From Bacteroidia bacterium (GTDB taxonomy: Bacteria > Bacteroidota > Bacteroidia > Flavobacteriales > Schleiferiaceae): a stretch of DNA of 64,000 bases. Shown here in pieces: positions 43,253 to 51,911 of this stretch. The notes beneath the pieces were generated by a model, which was not told the DNA's origin, did not search any database, and saw only the letters and a list, made by a program, of their open reading frames with translations. The stretch spans positions 1 to 64,000 of the forward strand of contig JAUHWL010000009.1 in assembly GCA_030424545.1 (NCBI GenBank), written 5' to 3'. The position numbers and the translations under genes were made by a program. Within the stretch, counting starts at the first letter, position 1. Every line of letters begins with the position of its first letter.

Positions 43253-44023
43253 ATTAAATCAATAACAATCATAGGTGCAGGAAATGTTTCTTGGCACCTG
43301 AGTGATGTGTTGTATAAAAGCGGTTTTACCATTAAGCAAATTCTATCTAGGCATATTAATCATGCCGATCGTGTTGCGGAAAGAGTACAGGCACAGGCCA
43401 TTGTAGATTTTAAGGATTTAGATAATTCGGTAGATTTAATTTGTATTTGTGTAACAGATGCCAACATTATGCAAGTAGCTAACCAACTACAAGGGTATAA
43501 TGGCTTGGTTGTGCATACCAGTGGTACAGTGGCTCTTTCAGCATTGCAAACAGTAAACCGATTTGGCGTTTTTTATCCATTACAAACGTTTACAAAAACA
43601 GTAGCAGTAGATTTTAAAAGCACCCCCATTCTTGTAGAGGCCAATACCCCAGAAGATGAGGCGCTGCTAGAAAACCTAGCCCGCAGAGTATCTACAAACG
43701 TAGAAGTTCTTTCATCTGCAAAACGAGAAAAATTGCACGTTGCCGCTGTAATTGCAAATAATTTTACCAATCATCTTTTGGCTAAGGCTTACAATTATTG
43801 CCACGAAAATAATTTACCATTTCATGTGCTAAACGCGTTAATTACAGAAACCGCGCGCAAGGCAATCAGCGAAAATCCCAATCAAAATCAAACTGGACCC
43901 GCGGCTAGAAAAGATTTGCAAACCATACAAAGGCATTTAGAAATCATTACAGATCTTGAACTTAAAAAGCTTTATCAAACACTTTCTGAAAGTATAATCA
44001 AAAGCCATGAAACCAAACTATAA
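43253..44023 (+). CDS. Rossmann-like DUF2520 protein, non-standard start
   Basis: An oxidoreductase-like protein with an N-terminal NAD(P)-type Rossmann fold and a C-terminal DUF2520 helical domain (FGVFYPLQTFTK, AAVIANNFTNHLLAKAY, then NQNQTGPAARKD). The first ATG/GTG/TTG-type codon in frame is GTG 43307, but the dinucleotide motif (IIGAGNVSWHL) is encoded upstream of it, in frame back to 43214 without a stop. I therefore place the start at ATT 43253 (KSITIIGAGN); CTG 43244 is the alternative. The 3' end overlaps the KdsC-like gene by 17 bases. A reductase role is inferred. Confidence 0.75.
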   Translation: MKSITIIGAGNVSWHLSDVLYKSGFTIKQILSRHINHADRVAERVQAQAIVDFKDLDNSVDLICICVTDANIMQVANQLQGYNGLVVHTSGTVALSALQTVNRFGVFYPLQTFTKTVAVDFKSTPILVEANTPEDEALLENLARRVSTNVEVLSSAKREKLHVAAVIANNFTNHLLAKAYNYCHENNLPFHVLNALITETARKAISENPNQNQTGPAARKDLQTIQRHLEIITDLELKKLYQTLSESIIKSHETKL

Positions 44024-44531
44024 AGAACTGCTTAACCACGTTACAACATTTATTTTTGATGTTGATGGTGTACTTACAGACGGAAGTATTTTACTTATGC
44101 CAGGGCAAGAACCCATTCGGAAATTTAACTCGAAAGATGGCTATGCATTGCAATTGGCTTGTAAAAAAGGATATAAAGTTGCCATTATTTCGGGCGGAAA
44201 AAATGAAGCGGTAAGAGAGCGCATGAGTTTGCTTGGCATTAAAGATATTTACCTTGGCGCGGCAGATAAAATTGAAAAGCTTGAAGAACTTTTTTTAATG
44301 TACGATTTGAAAAAAGAAGAGGTGTTGTATATGGGGGATGACATTCCAGATTATCAGGTGATGATGGCATGTGGGGTTTCTTGCTCGCCTAGCGATGCCG
44401 CACCAGAAGTAAAAGCCATTTCCGATTACATTTCGCCTAAAGGTGGTGGTATGGGCTGCGTACGCGATGTAATTGAGCAAACCTTAAAAGTTCAAGGAAA
44501 ATGGAATGCTGATGGTGACCATGTTTGGTAA
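44007..44531 (+). CDS. KdsC-like HAD phosphatase
   Basis: A 174-aa C0-type HAD phosphatase. Nucleophile motif FIFDVDGVLTDG, substrate region KFNSKDGYALQLA, IISGGKNEAV and YMGDDIPDYQVM, as in 3-deoxy-D-manno-octulosonate-8-phosphate phosphatase. This removes phosphate in Kdo (lipopolysaccharide) synthesis. Related YrbI enzymes act on other sugar acids. In Bacteroidota it commonly follows the DUF2520 gene, as here, with a 17-base overlap. Confidence 0.88.
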   Translation: MKPNYKELLNHVTTFIFDVDGVLTDGSILLMPGQEPIRKFNSKDGYALQLACKKGYKVAIISGGKNEAVRERMSLLGIKDIYLGAADKIEKLEELFLMYDLKKEEVLYMGDDIPDYQVMMACGVSCSPSDAAPEVKAISDYISPKGGGMGCVRDVIEQTLKVQGKWNADGDHVW

Positions 44532-44603
44532 AATCATCAAATTGCAATAGCTAAAATTTAATTTCCTTTTTTCAGTTATAGATTCATGTAACTTATCTTG
44601 ATT

Positions 44604-45539
44604 ATGAATAAAACAGCCGCTTTGTTAAAGCTTTTGCGTTGGCCAAATTTGCTCATAATGGCCTTAATTTTATTGGTGCTGCGGTATGGGTTTATTTTAC
44701 CCTTGGGCTTCGAAGTAGTTTTATCACCCATCTGGCATACTGCATTAATTCTTGCAACTATTTTGATTGCCGCAGGAGGAAATGCCGTAAATGATGCTTT
44801 AGATGTGCATGCAGATCGCATCAATAAACCCGAAAAAATGATTGTTGATCGTGCGATAAGCCAAGAAACAGCTTTGTTTATTGGCCAAGCATTATTATTG
44901 GCTGGAGCTATTTTAGGATTAGTACTTGGGTATTTTAATAACATGCTCACTTTTAGCTACATTTTTCCTCTAGCTGCTTTTGCACTTTGGGGCTATGCGA
45001 AACACATTAAAAAAGTAGCCCTCTTGGGTAATTTAACCATTGCATTTTTGGCCGCATTAATGGTTTTTAACCAGGCCATATTCGATTTACTTTTTACTTT
45101 AAAATCAGACGAAGCCAATTATCAGCTTCAGGCAGTTTATGTTGTTATTGCCGTTTCGGCCTTTAGCTTCTTTTTAACATTGGCTAGAGAACTTGTAAAA
45201 GATTTTCAAGACATTGAAGGAGACCGCCAAGCGGGTTATAGAACGTTAGCTGTGACTTCTGGAGGTGCCTTTCCTAAAATTTTAATCATTGCCATACTCA
45301 TGTTTGTGGTAGCCGCATTAGGTTGGCTTTTACGCAAAACAATTATTTCAGAAGATTGGATTTCTAGTGCCTACCTTTTCTTTTTTGTTATTGCTCCACT
45401 ACTCTTTACCATCATTAAAGTGGCACCAGCCAAAACAGCGGCTCACTACAAAAAGTTAAGCTTACTCTTAAAAACTGTTATGGTTACCGGACTTTTTTCG
45501 GTATTGGTATTTACGTTTGTTTTAAAAAGCACTTTTTAA
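44604..45539 (+). CDS. UbiA-family prenyltransferase
   Basis: A 311-aa integral membrane prenyltransferase, about nine segments. Metal-binding aspartate motif 1 NDALDVHADRINKPEKMI and motif 2 KDFQDIEGDRQAGYRT are both present. Relatives in Bacteroidota are annotated as geranylgeranylglycerol-phosphate geranylgeranyltransferase-like or as menaquinone enzymes; the acceptor is not clear. TTG 44598 could also initiate, adding two residues. It follows the KdsC gene after 72 bases. Confidence 0.87.
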   Translation: MNKTAALLKLLRWPNLLIMALILLVLRYGFILPLGFEVVLSPIWHTALILATILIAAGGNAVNDALDVHADRINKPEKMIVDRAISQETALFIGQALLLAGAILGLVLGYFNNMLTFSYIFPLAAFALWGYAKHIKKVALLGNLTIAFLAALMVFNQAIFDLLFTLKSDEANYQLQAVYVVIAVSAFSFFLTLARELVKDFQDIEGDRQAGYRTLAVTSGGAFPKILIIAILMFVVAALGWLLRKTIISEDWISSAYLFFFVIAPLLFTIIKVAPAKTAAHYKKLSLLLKTVMVTGLFSVLVFTFVLKSTF

Positions 45540-45598
45540 AAACGGTAAAAAATATACGCAACTAAGAACAAGTAGCGTTATATAAAAAACGGAAGTCC

Positions 45599-46168
45599 AT
45601 GCGATATGTTCTCTTTGCAGTTGCCATTTTACTGATTACTTCTTCATTTTCAACCTCAACCAATCTTTGTTTAAAGCCACAAGAGCAAAAGTTGTATGAT
45701 TTGCTCATGAAATACCGTGAAGAAAAAGGATTGCCTCCTATACCACTTTCCTACTCACTTACTCTAGTTGCCAAAACGCATACATATGATTTGTATGTAA
45801 ATAACCCTGTAAATAGTCGCTGCAATTTGCACAGCTGGAGTGATAAAGGAAAAAATAAATGGACCGCGTGCTGCTACACCAGCGATCATAAAAAAGCGGA
45901 ATGTATGTGGAATAAACCACGAGAGCTTTCGAAATACAAAGGCCATGGTTTTGAAATTTCGGCCATGGTTACCCAAAAAGATGTGGCGCAAGCTGCTATA
46001 AACGGTTGGAAAAATTCTTATGGCCACAATGAGGTTATGATAAATGAAGGAAGCTGGAAAAACACGGAATGGCAAGCTGTTGGCATTGGAATTACCGGAA
46101 ATTATGCGGTAATTTGGTTTGGCACACTTAAAGATCCAGATATGCAAACCTTGCAACTTTGTCCTTAA
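45599..46168 (+). CDS. CAP-domain (SCP-like) secreted protein
   Basis: A 189-aa exported protein with a signal peptide (MRYVLFAVAILLITSSFSTS) and one CAP fold. Visible family hallmarks: N-terminal YREEKGLPPIPLSYSLTLVA, then GWKNSYGHNEVMINEG with the conserved His-Asn and GIGITGNYAVIWFG. Several Cys could form disulfides (TACCYTS, AECMW). Secreted CAP proteins have varied roles; none can be named. Confidence 0.85.
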   Translation: MRYVLFAVAILLITSSFSTSTNLCLKPQEQKLYDLLMKYREEKGLPPIPLSYSLTLVAKTHTYDLYVNNPVNSRCNLHSWSDKGKNKWTACCYTSDHKKAECMWNKPRELSKYKGHGFEISAMVTQKDVAQAAINGWKNSYGHNEVMINEGSWKNTEWQAVGIGITGNYAVIWFGTLKDPDMQTLQLCP

Positions 46169-46286
46169 ATAGCAGAAAAATTGTTCCTTTTTAACAATAA
46201 ATATTTAGCCTTTTAACAACTTACATCATCATCAAAGTAGTAATTTGCTACAATATTTATTGCTAAAAAAATACTATTAAAAGCGT

Positions 46287-46892
46287 ATGGACAAAAAAGC
46301 ACATTGGGAAAATGTATATGAAACAAAAAACCCTGATCAGGTAAGTTGGACACAAAAATCGCCACAAACATCAATTGATTTTATTGAAGCAACTGGATTA
46401 CCAAAAAGCGCCAAAATCATAGATATTGGTGGAGGTGATAGCACTTTGGTTGATCATTTACTAGCATTAGGGTACCAAAACATAACAGTTCTAGATATTT
46501 CTGAAAAAGCTTTAGAAAAAGCTAAAACACGCCTTGGCAAACAAGCCAAAAATGTGAATTGGATTGTTTCTGATATAAATAGTTTCACCCCAATTGAAAG
46601 CTATGACGTTTGGCATGATAGGGCTGCATTTCATTTTTTAACTTCGTTACAGCAGATAGAAAATTATGTAGCTTTAGTAAATAAATCTGTTTTAGGATTT
46701 ATTATTCTGGGTACGTTTTCTACTAGTGGCCCTTTAAAATGCAGTGGTTTAGATATTACGCAGTATTCAGAAAAAAGCATGAGTGACTTATTTTATTCAA
46801 GCTTCGAAAAACAAAACTGCAAAACAGAAAATCATACCACCCCTTTTAACACAGTACAAAACTTTTTATTCTGCAGCTATAAAAAACGATAA
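46287..46892 (+). CDS. SAM-dependent methyltransferase
   Basis: A 201-aa class I methyltransferase. N terminus HWENVYETKNPDQVSW is common in UbiE-like small methyltransferases; the SAM loop IIDIGGGDSTLVDHLL follows, with VLDISEKAL and the acidic WHDRAAFHFL. Substrate not evident. It is followed 11 bases later by a universal-stress gene. Confidence 0.85.
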   Translation: MDKKAHWENVYETKNPDQVSWTQKSPQTSIDFIEATGLPKSAKIIDIGGGDSTLVDHLLALGYQNITVLDISEKALEKAKTRLGKQAKNVNWIVSDINSFTPIESYDVWHDRAAFHFLTSLQQIENYVALVNKSVLGFIILGTFSTSGPLKCSGLDITQYSEKSMSDLFYSSFEKQNCKTENHTTPFNTVQNFLFCSYKKR

Positions 46893-46903
46893 TATACAGC
46901 GCC

Positions 46904-47338
46904 ATGAAAAACATCTTAGTAACCGTAGATTTTAATAAATCTGAAGAGATCTTATTAAACAAAGCCGTAGAATTTGCCAAAGCATTTAATGCTAAAATTT
47001 GGCTCATGCACATTGCTGCACCAGAACCCTTTTTTGTTGGTTATGAAGTAGGCCCACAATACATACGAGATGGTCGGGCTGAGGAGCTTAGAGAAGAGCA
47101 TAGAAAATTAGAAAAATACACATTGGAGATGCGTGAAAAAGGGATTGTTGCTGATGGGCTTTTGATACAAGGTGCAACCATTGAAATGGTTATTAAAGAA
47201 TCTGAAAAATTAGATATCGATTTAATAATAGCGGGGCACAATGACCATAGCTTTTTATACAAAGCAATTATTGGAAGCGTTTCTGCCAACATTATAAAAA
47301 AATCTAAAATTCCCGTACTAACCATTCCGCTAGATTAA
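46904..47338 (+). CDS. Universal stress protein (UspA family)
   Basis: A 144-aa single-domain UspA fold. N terminus NILVTVDFNKSEEILLNKAV, and the ATP-binding-type glycine motif GHNDHSFLYKAIIGSVSANI near the end. It probably binds nucleotide and responds to stress or starvation. It is followed 1 base later by the VOC protein and forms a run with the methyltransferase gene. Confidence 0.88.
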   Translation: MKNILVTVDFNKSEEILLNKAVEFAKAFNAKIWLMHIAAPEPFFVGYEVGPQYIRDGRAEELREEHRKLEKYTLEMREKGIVADGLLIQGATIEMVIKESEKLDIDLIIAGHNDHSFLYKAIIGSVSANIIKKSKIPVLTIPLD

Positions 47339-47339
47339 C

Positions 47340-47723
47340 ATGACATTTAGAATGGCTAGGCACACAATTGATCTACAAGCCCTAAAACAATTTTACACTA
47401 CTGTTTTAGGGTTTTCTGTTTTGGGTGAGTTTACCAATCACCATGGATACAATGGTGTTTTTTTAGGTAAAGAAAAAGCAGATTGGCATTTGGAGTTTAC
47501 AACTTCTGCTACTGCACCAAAACACAAAGCTGATGAAGATGATTTACTAGTTTTTTATACTAATACAAGGCAAGAATATGATGAAATTGTTTCAAACATA
47601 AAAAAGCAAAAACAAGTCATATTGCAAACTCAAAACCCCTATTGGAACAATCGAGCCACATGTATAAAAGATCCAGACGGGTACTTGGTTGTTATTTTGC
47701 CAAAACTTAAACATGAAGTTTAA
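47340..47723 (+). CDS. Glyoxalase/VOC-family protein
   Basis: A 127-aa vicinal-oxygen-chelate protein: MARHTIDLQALKQFYTTVLG, DWHLEFTTS and CIKDPDGYLVVILPK. The conserved His and Glu are plausible metal ligands. It may be a lactoylglutathione lyase-like or a resistance protein; substrate unknown. An in-frame ATG at 47352 is a possible alternative start. Confidence 0.83.
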   Translation: MTFRMARHTIDLQALKQFYTTVLGFSVLGEFTNHHGYNGVFLGKEKADWHLEFTTSATAPKHKADEDDLLVFYTNTRQEYDEIVSNIKKQKQVILQTQNPYWNNRATCIKDPDGYLVVILPKLKHEV

Positions 47724-47767
47724 TTGCTGAACCGTGTATATTTACCTTACTCCATAACATTGTTAAC

Positions 47768-48694
47768 ATGATTAGGTTCGGCATTTTTATTCTCATTATT
47801 ACCGGCATTTTTTCTTGTACAAATAGTCGTAACAATCAAATTACTTCGGCTAACAAAAAAGCCTCTATACGTGTAGATAGTACAGAGCATTATCGAATTT
47901 ACATTCCCGAAAAGCAAAATGCAATACTCATTCTTTTTCCTTGTTTTCCTTGCGATGCGCATAATACCGAGCAAGAATTTAACATTGTTGATGTTGCTAC
48001 ATTAAACAATATTGCCGTTTTAATGATGAATTTTAATGCGCATTTATGGCTATATGAAAAAGACAAGAAATCGCTTGAAAAACAAATCATTGATGCACTT
48101 ACAAGAAATAAAATTGAAACCAAAAACATTGTAATCGGTGGTTTTTCAAGTGGTGGTAATGTTACACTTTTACTTTCCGAGTATTTAAAAACGTCTTCTT
48201 CAGTACTTCAACCCAAAGGTATTTTTATTGTAGATTCTCCAATTGATTTGCTTGGGTTGTACAACGCATCTGTACTTAATGTGCAAAAAGATAAATTTAA
48301 AATTGCGCAAGAAGAAGCGCAATGGGTTGTTAAGACTTTTGATTTAGAATTTGGTATTGGTGATTCTAGTTTAGAAGGTTATGAAAACAATTCTCCCTAC
48401 CTGGCTAAAACGCATGCACTTAAAAATTTATCTCACCTAAATGATGTAAACATTAGGTTATACACAGAACCAGACACAGCTTGGTGGAATACAAACAGGT
48501 TAACAGACTATGCAAATACAAATGCATATTACATTGAACAATTGGCGCAAGATTTAAAAGATTTGTACGGAGAAAAATATGTAGAATTTATACAAACCAC
48601 CAACAGAGGTTACCGTGCTAATGGCACAAGGCATCCACATAGTTGGGCTATAGTAGATGAGAATGAATTAGTAAAATGGATATTAACCCTATAA
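47768..48694 (+). CDS. Lipoprotein with alpha/beta-hydrolase-like core
   Basis: A 308-aa predicted lipoprotein. Lipobox GIFSC at Cys17. ILILFPCFPCDAHNTEQEF may form the oxyanion region and VIGGFSSGGNVTLLL is a classic Gly-x-Ser-x-Gly nucleophile elbow; the C-terminal GTRHPHSW could supply the His. Similar to esterase-like lipoproteins in this phylum. It precedes a DinB-like gene that begins inside its 3' end. Confidence 0.72.
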   Translation: MIRFGIFILIITGIFSCTNSRNNQITSANKKASIRVDSTEHYRIYIPEKQNAILILFPCFPCDAHNTEQEFNIVDVATLNNIAVLMMNFNAHLWLYEKDKKSLEKQIIDALTRNKIETKNIVIGGFSSGGNVTLLLSEYLKTSSSVLQPKGIFIVDSPIDLLGLYNASVLNVQKDKFKIAQEEAQWVVKTFDLEFGIGDSSLEGYENNSPYLAKTHALKNLSHLNDVNIRLYTEPDTAWWNTNRLTDYANTNAYYIEQLAQDLKDLYGEKYVEFIQTTNRGYRANGTRHPHSWAIVDENELVKWILTL

Positions 48695-48699
48695 AAGAA

Positions 48700-49269
48700 A
48701 ACATGAAATCTATTGTAAAAACAATGCTTATTGTTGCTATAAGCATCATCGGTTTTTCAACATTAAAAGCACAAAATGTAATTAAAGCTCCCAGAGGTTA
48801 TTCTATGCAAATAGGCACAACGGTGGCAATGTTAGAAGATTTAAAACGAAGAGTAACCAATAGTGTTGCCAATTTATCTGTAGAAGAAACAGACTCTTTA
48901 TTAGACAACAAGGCCAACAGAATTGGTGCGCTTATTTTACACTTAGCGGCAACAGAAAAATATTATCAAGTTTATACATTTGAAGGACGCGGCTTTAACA
49001 AAAGCGAAAAAGCAAAATGGGAATCTGCCCTAAATTTAGGCGAAGACGCTCAAGAAAATATTAAGGGCAAGCCCATTTCTTACTATTTAGATATTTGGGA
49101 TGAGGTAAGAAAAGAAACTTTAAGCCTTTTAAAAACTAAAGATGATAAGTGGTTTGAATCTATGGTTAGTGAAAGCAACATGAATAACTACTGGGCTTGG
49201 TATCATGTAATGGAGCACCAAGCCAACCACATGGGACAAATAAGATTAATCATAAAGCGAATTGATTAG
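48700..49269 (+). CDS. Exported DinB-like protein
   Basis: A 189-aa protein. From ATG 48700 it has a signal peptide (MKSIVKTMLIVAISIIGFST) with the cut near KAQ. The DinB/YfiT four-helix fold is indicated by the metal-type His residues in LILHLAATEKY and in YHVMEHQANHMGQI. The frame can be read from 48676, which would put 8 residues in front of the signal. Exported DinB proteins are unusual; these may be thiol-dependent hydrolases, but role unknown. Confidence 0.78.
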   Translation, partial: NMKSIVKTMLIVAISIIGFSTLKAQNVIKAPRGYSMQIGTTVAMLEDLKRRVTNSVANLSVEETDSLLDNKANRIGALILHLAATEKYYQVYTFEGRGFNKSEKAKWESALNLGEDAQENIKGKPISYYLDIWDEVRKETLSLLKTKDDKWFESMVSESNMNNYWAWYHVMEHQANHMGQIRLIIKRID

Positions 49270-49397
49270 TCTATAGTATTAAATTCACAATTCTTTAGAG
49301 CATAAACCTCAACGGCTCTCATAGATTAGTTTCTTTCATTGCAATTTTAATTTATTAAAAATCATGCTATTAAGTGTGCTGTAAGTAGATGTAATTC

Positions 49398-49434
49398 TTT
49401 GCGCGCCATATTAATAGTAATACTATTATATTTG
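49398..49434 (+). promoter_or_regulatory. Promoter and TetR operator
   Basis: TTTG at 49398-49401 and TATATTTG at 49427-49434 (25-base spacing, a little long). A perfect hyphenated palindrome TAATAGTA-A-TACTATTA covers 49412-49428 and overlaps the -7 box: the expected arrangement for autorepression by the TetR protein encoded next. Confidence 0.68.
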
Positions 49435-49500
49435 CGCTTTTAAAACCCTAAAACAATATCACAGTTACTTGGTTAGTTAGTGTGAATTTCAATAATTGAG

Positions 49501-50184
49501 ATGAAAGATTTAATCGGACAGATAGAAATAAAGGTGAATGATAAAATTTACCTGAAAGACCCAAACTCATCTGAGCTAGGAAAAAGAATAATTACGCAAA
49601 GCATTATACTAATTGATGCTATAGGCCTAGAAGGCTTTACCTTTAGAAAACTTGCCAAGCAATTAGTAACTACAGAAAGTTCAATATATCGGTACTTTGA
49701 GAGTAAACACCAATTGTTGATTTACCTTACTTCTTGGTATTGGGGTTGGCTAGAATATCGGTTGGTATTCTCTGTGGTAAATCTGGCTTCACCAGAAGAA
49801 AAACTAAAATCATCCATTCAAGTTGTCGCAGAAGATATTTCAGAAAGAGAATCTCATGGCCATATAGATTTGGAAATTTTAAGTCGCATTGTTATTTCAG
49901 AATCATCAAAAGCTTATTTAACCAAAGAAGTTGATGAAGCAAACAAAGTAGGTTTCTACTCGGCATACAAGAGGCTTGTTGCGCGCATTAGCGATATTTT
50001 TTTAGAAATAAATCCCCATTTTTTATTTGCTCATACCCTAGCTTCTACCATTGTTGAAGGTATTCATCACCAAAAATATTTTGCAGATCACCTCCCGTCT
50101 TTAACAGATTTAAAGAATGACTATGAAGAACTTGCCACATTTTACACAGAAATGGCCATGGCGATAATAAATAAAACCAAATAG
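49501..50184 (+). CDS. TetR/AcrR-family regulator
   Basis: A 227-aa regulator. N-terminal HTH at about 35-78: IGLEGFTFRKLAKQLVTTES, then SIYRYFESKHQLLIYL. The C-terminal domain is a ligand-sensing helical bundle of unknown specificity. It is followed 2 bases later by an ABC transporter and belongs to the export operon, which it probably represses via the palindrome at 49412-49428. Confidence 0.88.
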   Translation: MKDLIGQIEIKVNDKIYLKDPNSSELGKRIITQSIILIDAIGLEGFTFRKLAKQLVTTESSIYRYFESKHQLLIYLTSWYWGWLEYRLVFSVVNLASPEEKLKSSIQVVAEDISERESHGHIDLEILSRIVISESSKAYLTKEVDEANKVGFYSAYKRLVARISDIFLEINPHFLFAHTLASTIVEGIHHQKYFADHLPSLTDLKNDYEELATFYTEMAMAIINKTK

Positions 50185-50186
50185 CC

Positions 50187-51908
50187 GTGGAAAACAAAAG
50201 CAATATAAGGTCCATGAAACGGTTTATAAACTTGCTAAAAGTTGAAAAACAAGATATTTTTAGCATTTATATCTATGCGATTTTTAATGGCGTGGTATCG
50301 CTATCTCTGCCGCTAGGTATACAAGCCATTATTAATTTAATAAGCGGTGGACAAGTATCTACCTCTTGGGTTATTCTGGTTATTTTGGTTATTGGTGGCA
50401 TTGCGTTGAGCGGATCTATGCAAATTATGCAGCTCACCATTACAGAAAATTTACAGCAAAAAATATTTACGCGTTCTGCATTCGAGTTTGCTTATCGCAT
50501 ACCTAAAATTAAGTTAGAAGCCGTAGATCAAATTTATTTACCAGAATTGGTCAATCGTTTTTTTGATACGCTTGCCGTACAAAAGGGGCTATCAAAAATT
50601 TTAATGGATTTTTCTAGTGCCACTTTACAGGTTATTTTCGGTCTTATTCTACTCTCACTTTATCACCCATTTTTTATACTCTTTAGTATGTTGTTGGTGG
50701 TAATTGTTTATCTAATTTTTAGGTTTACAGCACCCAGCGGATTAAGAACGAGTTTATTAGAATCAAAACATAAATACGAGGTAGCACATTGGTTAGAAGA
50801 ATTAGCCAGAGCTATGGAAACTTTTAAACTAGCAGGTAAATCTCCTTTGCCGTTAGAAAGAACAGATGATTTGGTAGAAGACTACTTAACTTCTAGAAAG
50901 GCTCATTTTAAATCCTTAATTGTACAATACATTTATTTGGTTGGGTTTAAAGTAATTATTGCCGCAGGTTTATTGGTTATTGGCGGATTATTAGTGCTTA
51001 ATCAGCAAATGAACATCGGGCAATTTGTTGCATCAGAAATTATAATCATCTTGGTTTTAGCTTCGGTAGAAAAGCTTATTTTAAGCATGGAAACCATATA
51101 TGATGTGCTTACAGCAGTAGAAAAAATAGGTGCCGTAACAGACCTTCCGTTAGAAAAAACTACAGGCACCCAAGTTTCAACTAAAGATAAAAAAGGGCTT
51201 TCGCTGCGCGTAAACAACTTATTTTATCGGTTTAGCGAAAATAAAACGGATACGCTAAAAAACATTGGGCTTAACATAGAAGCAGGAGAAAAAATCTGCT
51301 TGTCTGGATATAATGGCTCAAGTAAATCCTTTTTGTTGCAAGTACTGGCCGGCTTGTACGAAAATTTTTCAGGTTCCGTATCTTATGATTCTATTCCTTT
51401 TGGCAATTGGAGTAAAGAAGAATTACATTCTCAAATAGGTGACAGCTTAACCAAAGAAGATATTTTTAAGGGTACGTTGTTAGAAAATATTGCGCTGGGC
51501 AAACGTTTTATTTCTTTAGATGAAGTGCACAATATTACCGCCATTGTTGGACTTACAGAGTATTTAGAATCATTGCCACAAGGCTATAGCACAGAGCTAT
51601 TACCCGAAGGTAAAAACATACCTAAAAATGTAAGGTTAAAAATCATGATAGCCCGAAGTTTAATTTGCAACCCAAGGCTTGTACTGCTAGAAGACAACAT
51701 AAACCAACTTATAGAAGCTGATAAAAATCGGATCTTAGATTATTTACTAAGCAAAGATTGGACTGTTATTCTAATTTCCAACTATGTTGATGTTGCCACC
51801 CGATTTGATCGAGTTGCGGTAATGGACAACGGGAGCATTATTGCTTTTGATGAGCTTGAAAATTTAAAGAATGAGTCGTGGTATACTAACATTTTTCAAT
51901 CTAAGTAA
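50187..51908 (+). CDS. ABC transporter, type I secretion-like, degenerate ATPase
   Basis: A 573-aa fused membrane-plus-ATPase half transporter like HlyB but without the peptidase domain. Six membrane segments lie in residues 20-310. In the ATPase, Walker A reads GYNGSSKS (374-381) with Ser instead of the usual Gly, the LSGGQ signature is lost (LLPEGKNIPKNVRLKIMIAR), Walker B ends LLEDN (Glu502, Asp503 in place of Asp-Glu), and the switch His is Asn532 in LISNYVD. Lys380 is kept. The site may hydrolyse slowly or only bind nucleotide. A HlyD and a TolC protein follow, so it is part of a tripartite exporter. Confidence 0.85.
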   Translation: MENKSNIRSMKRFINLLKVEKQDIFSIYIYAIFNGVVSLSLPLGIQAIINLISGGQVSTSWVILVILVIGGIALSGSMQIMQLTITENLQQKIFTRSAFEFAYRIPKIKLEAVDQIYLPELVNRFFDTLAVQKGLSKILMDFSSATLQVIFGLILLSLYHPFFILFSMLLVVIVYLIFRFTAPSGLRTSLLESKHKYEVAHWLEELARAMETFKLAGKSPLPLERTDDLVEDYLTSRKAHFKSLIVQYIYLVGFKVIIAAGLLVIGGLLVLNQQMNIGQFVASEIIIILVLASVEKLILSMETIYDVLTAVEKIGAVTDLPLEKTTGTQVSTKDKKGLSLRVNNLFYRFSENKTDTLKNIGLNIEAGEKICLSGYNGSSKSFLLQVLAGLYENFSGSVSYDSIPFGNWSKEELHSQIGDSLTKEDIFKGTLLENIALGKRFISLDEVHNITAIVGLTEYLESLPQGYSTELLPEGKNIPKNVRLKIMIARSLICNPRLVLLEDNINQLIEADKNRILDYLLSKDWTVILISNYVDVATRFDRVAVMDNGSIIAFDELENLKNESWYTNIFQSK

Positions 51909-51911
51909 CAT

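Noticed and set aside
45764-46156. 130-codon minus-strand frame opposite the CAP gene
   Set aside because: Antisense shadow; the plus-strand CAP domain with signal peptide is clearly real.
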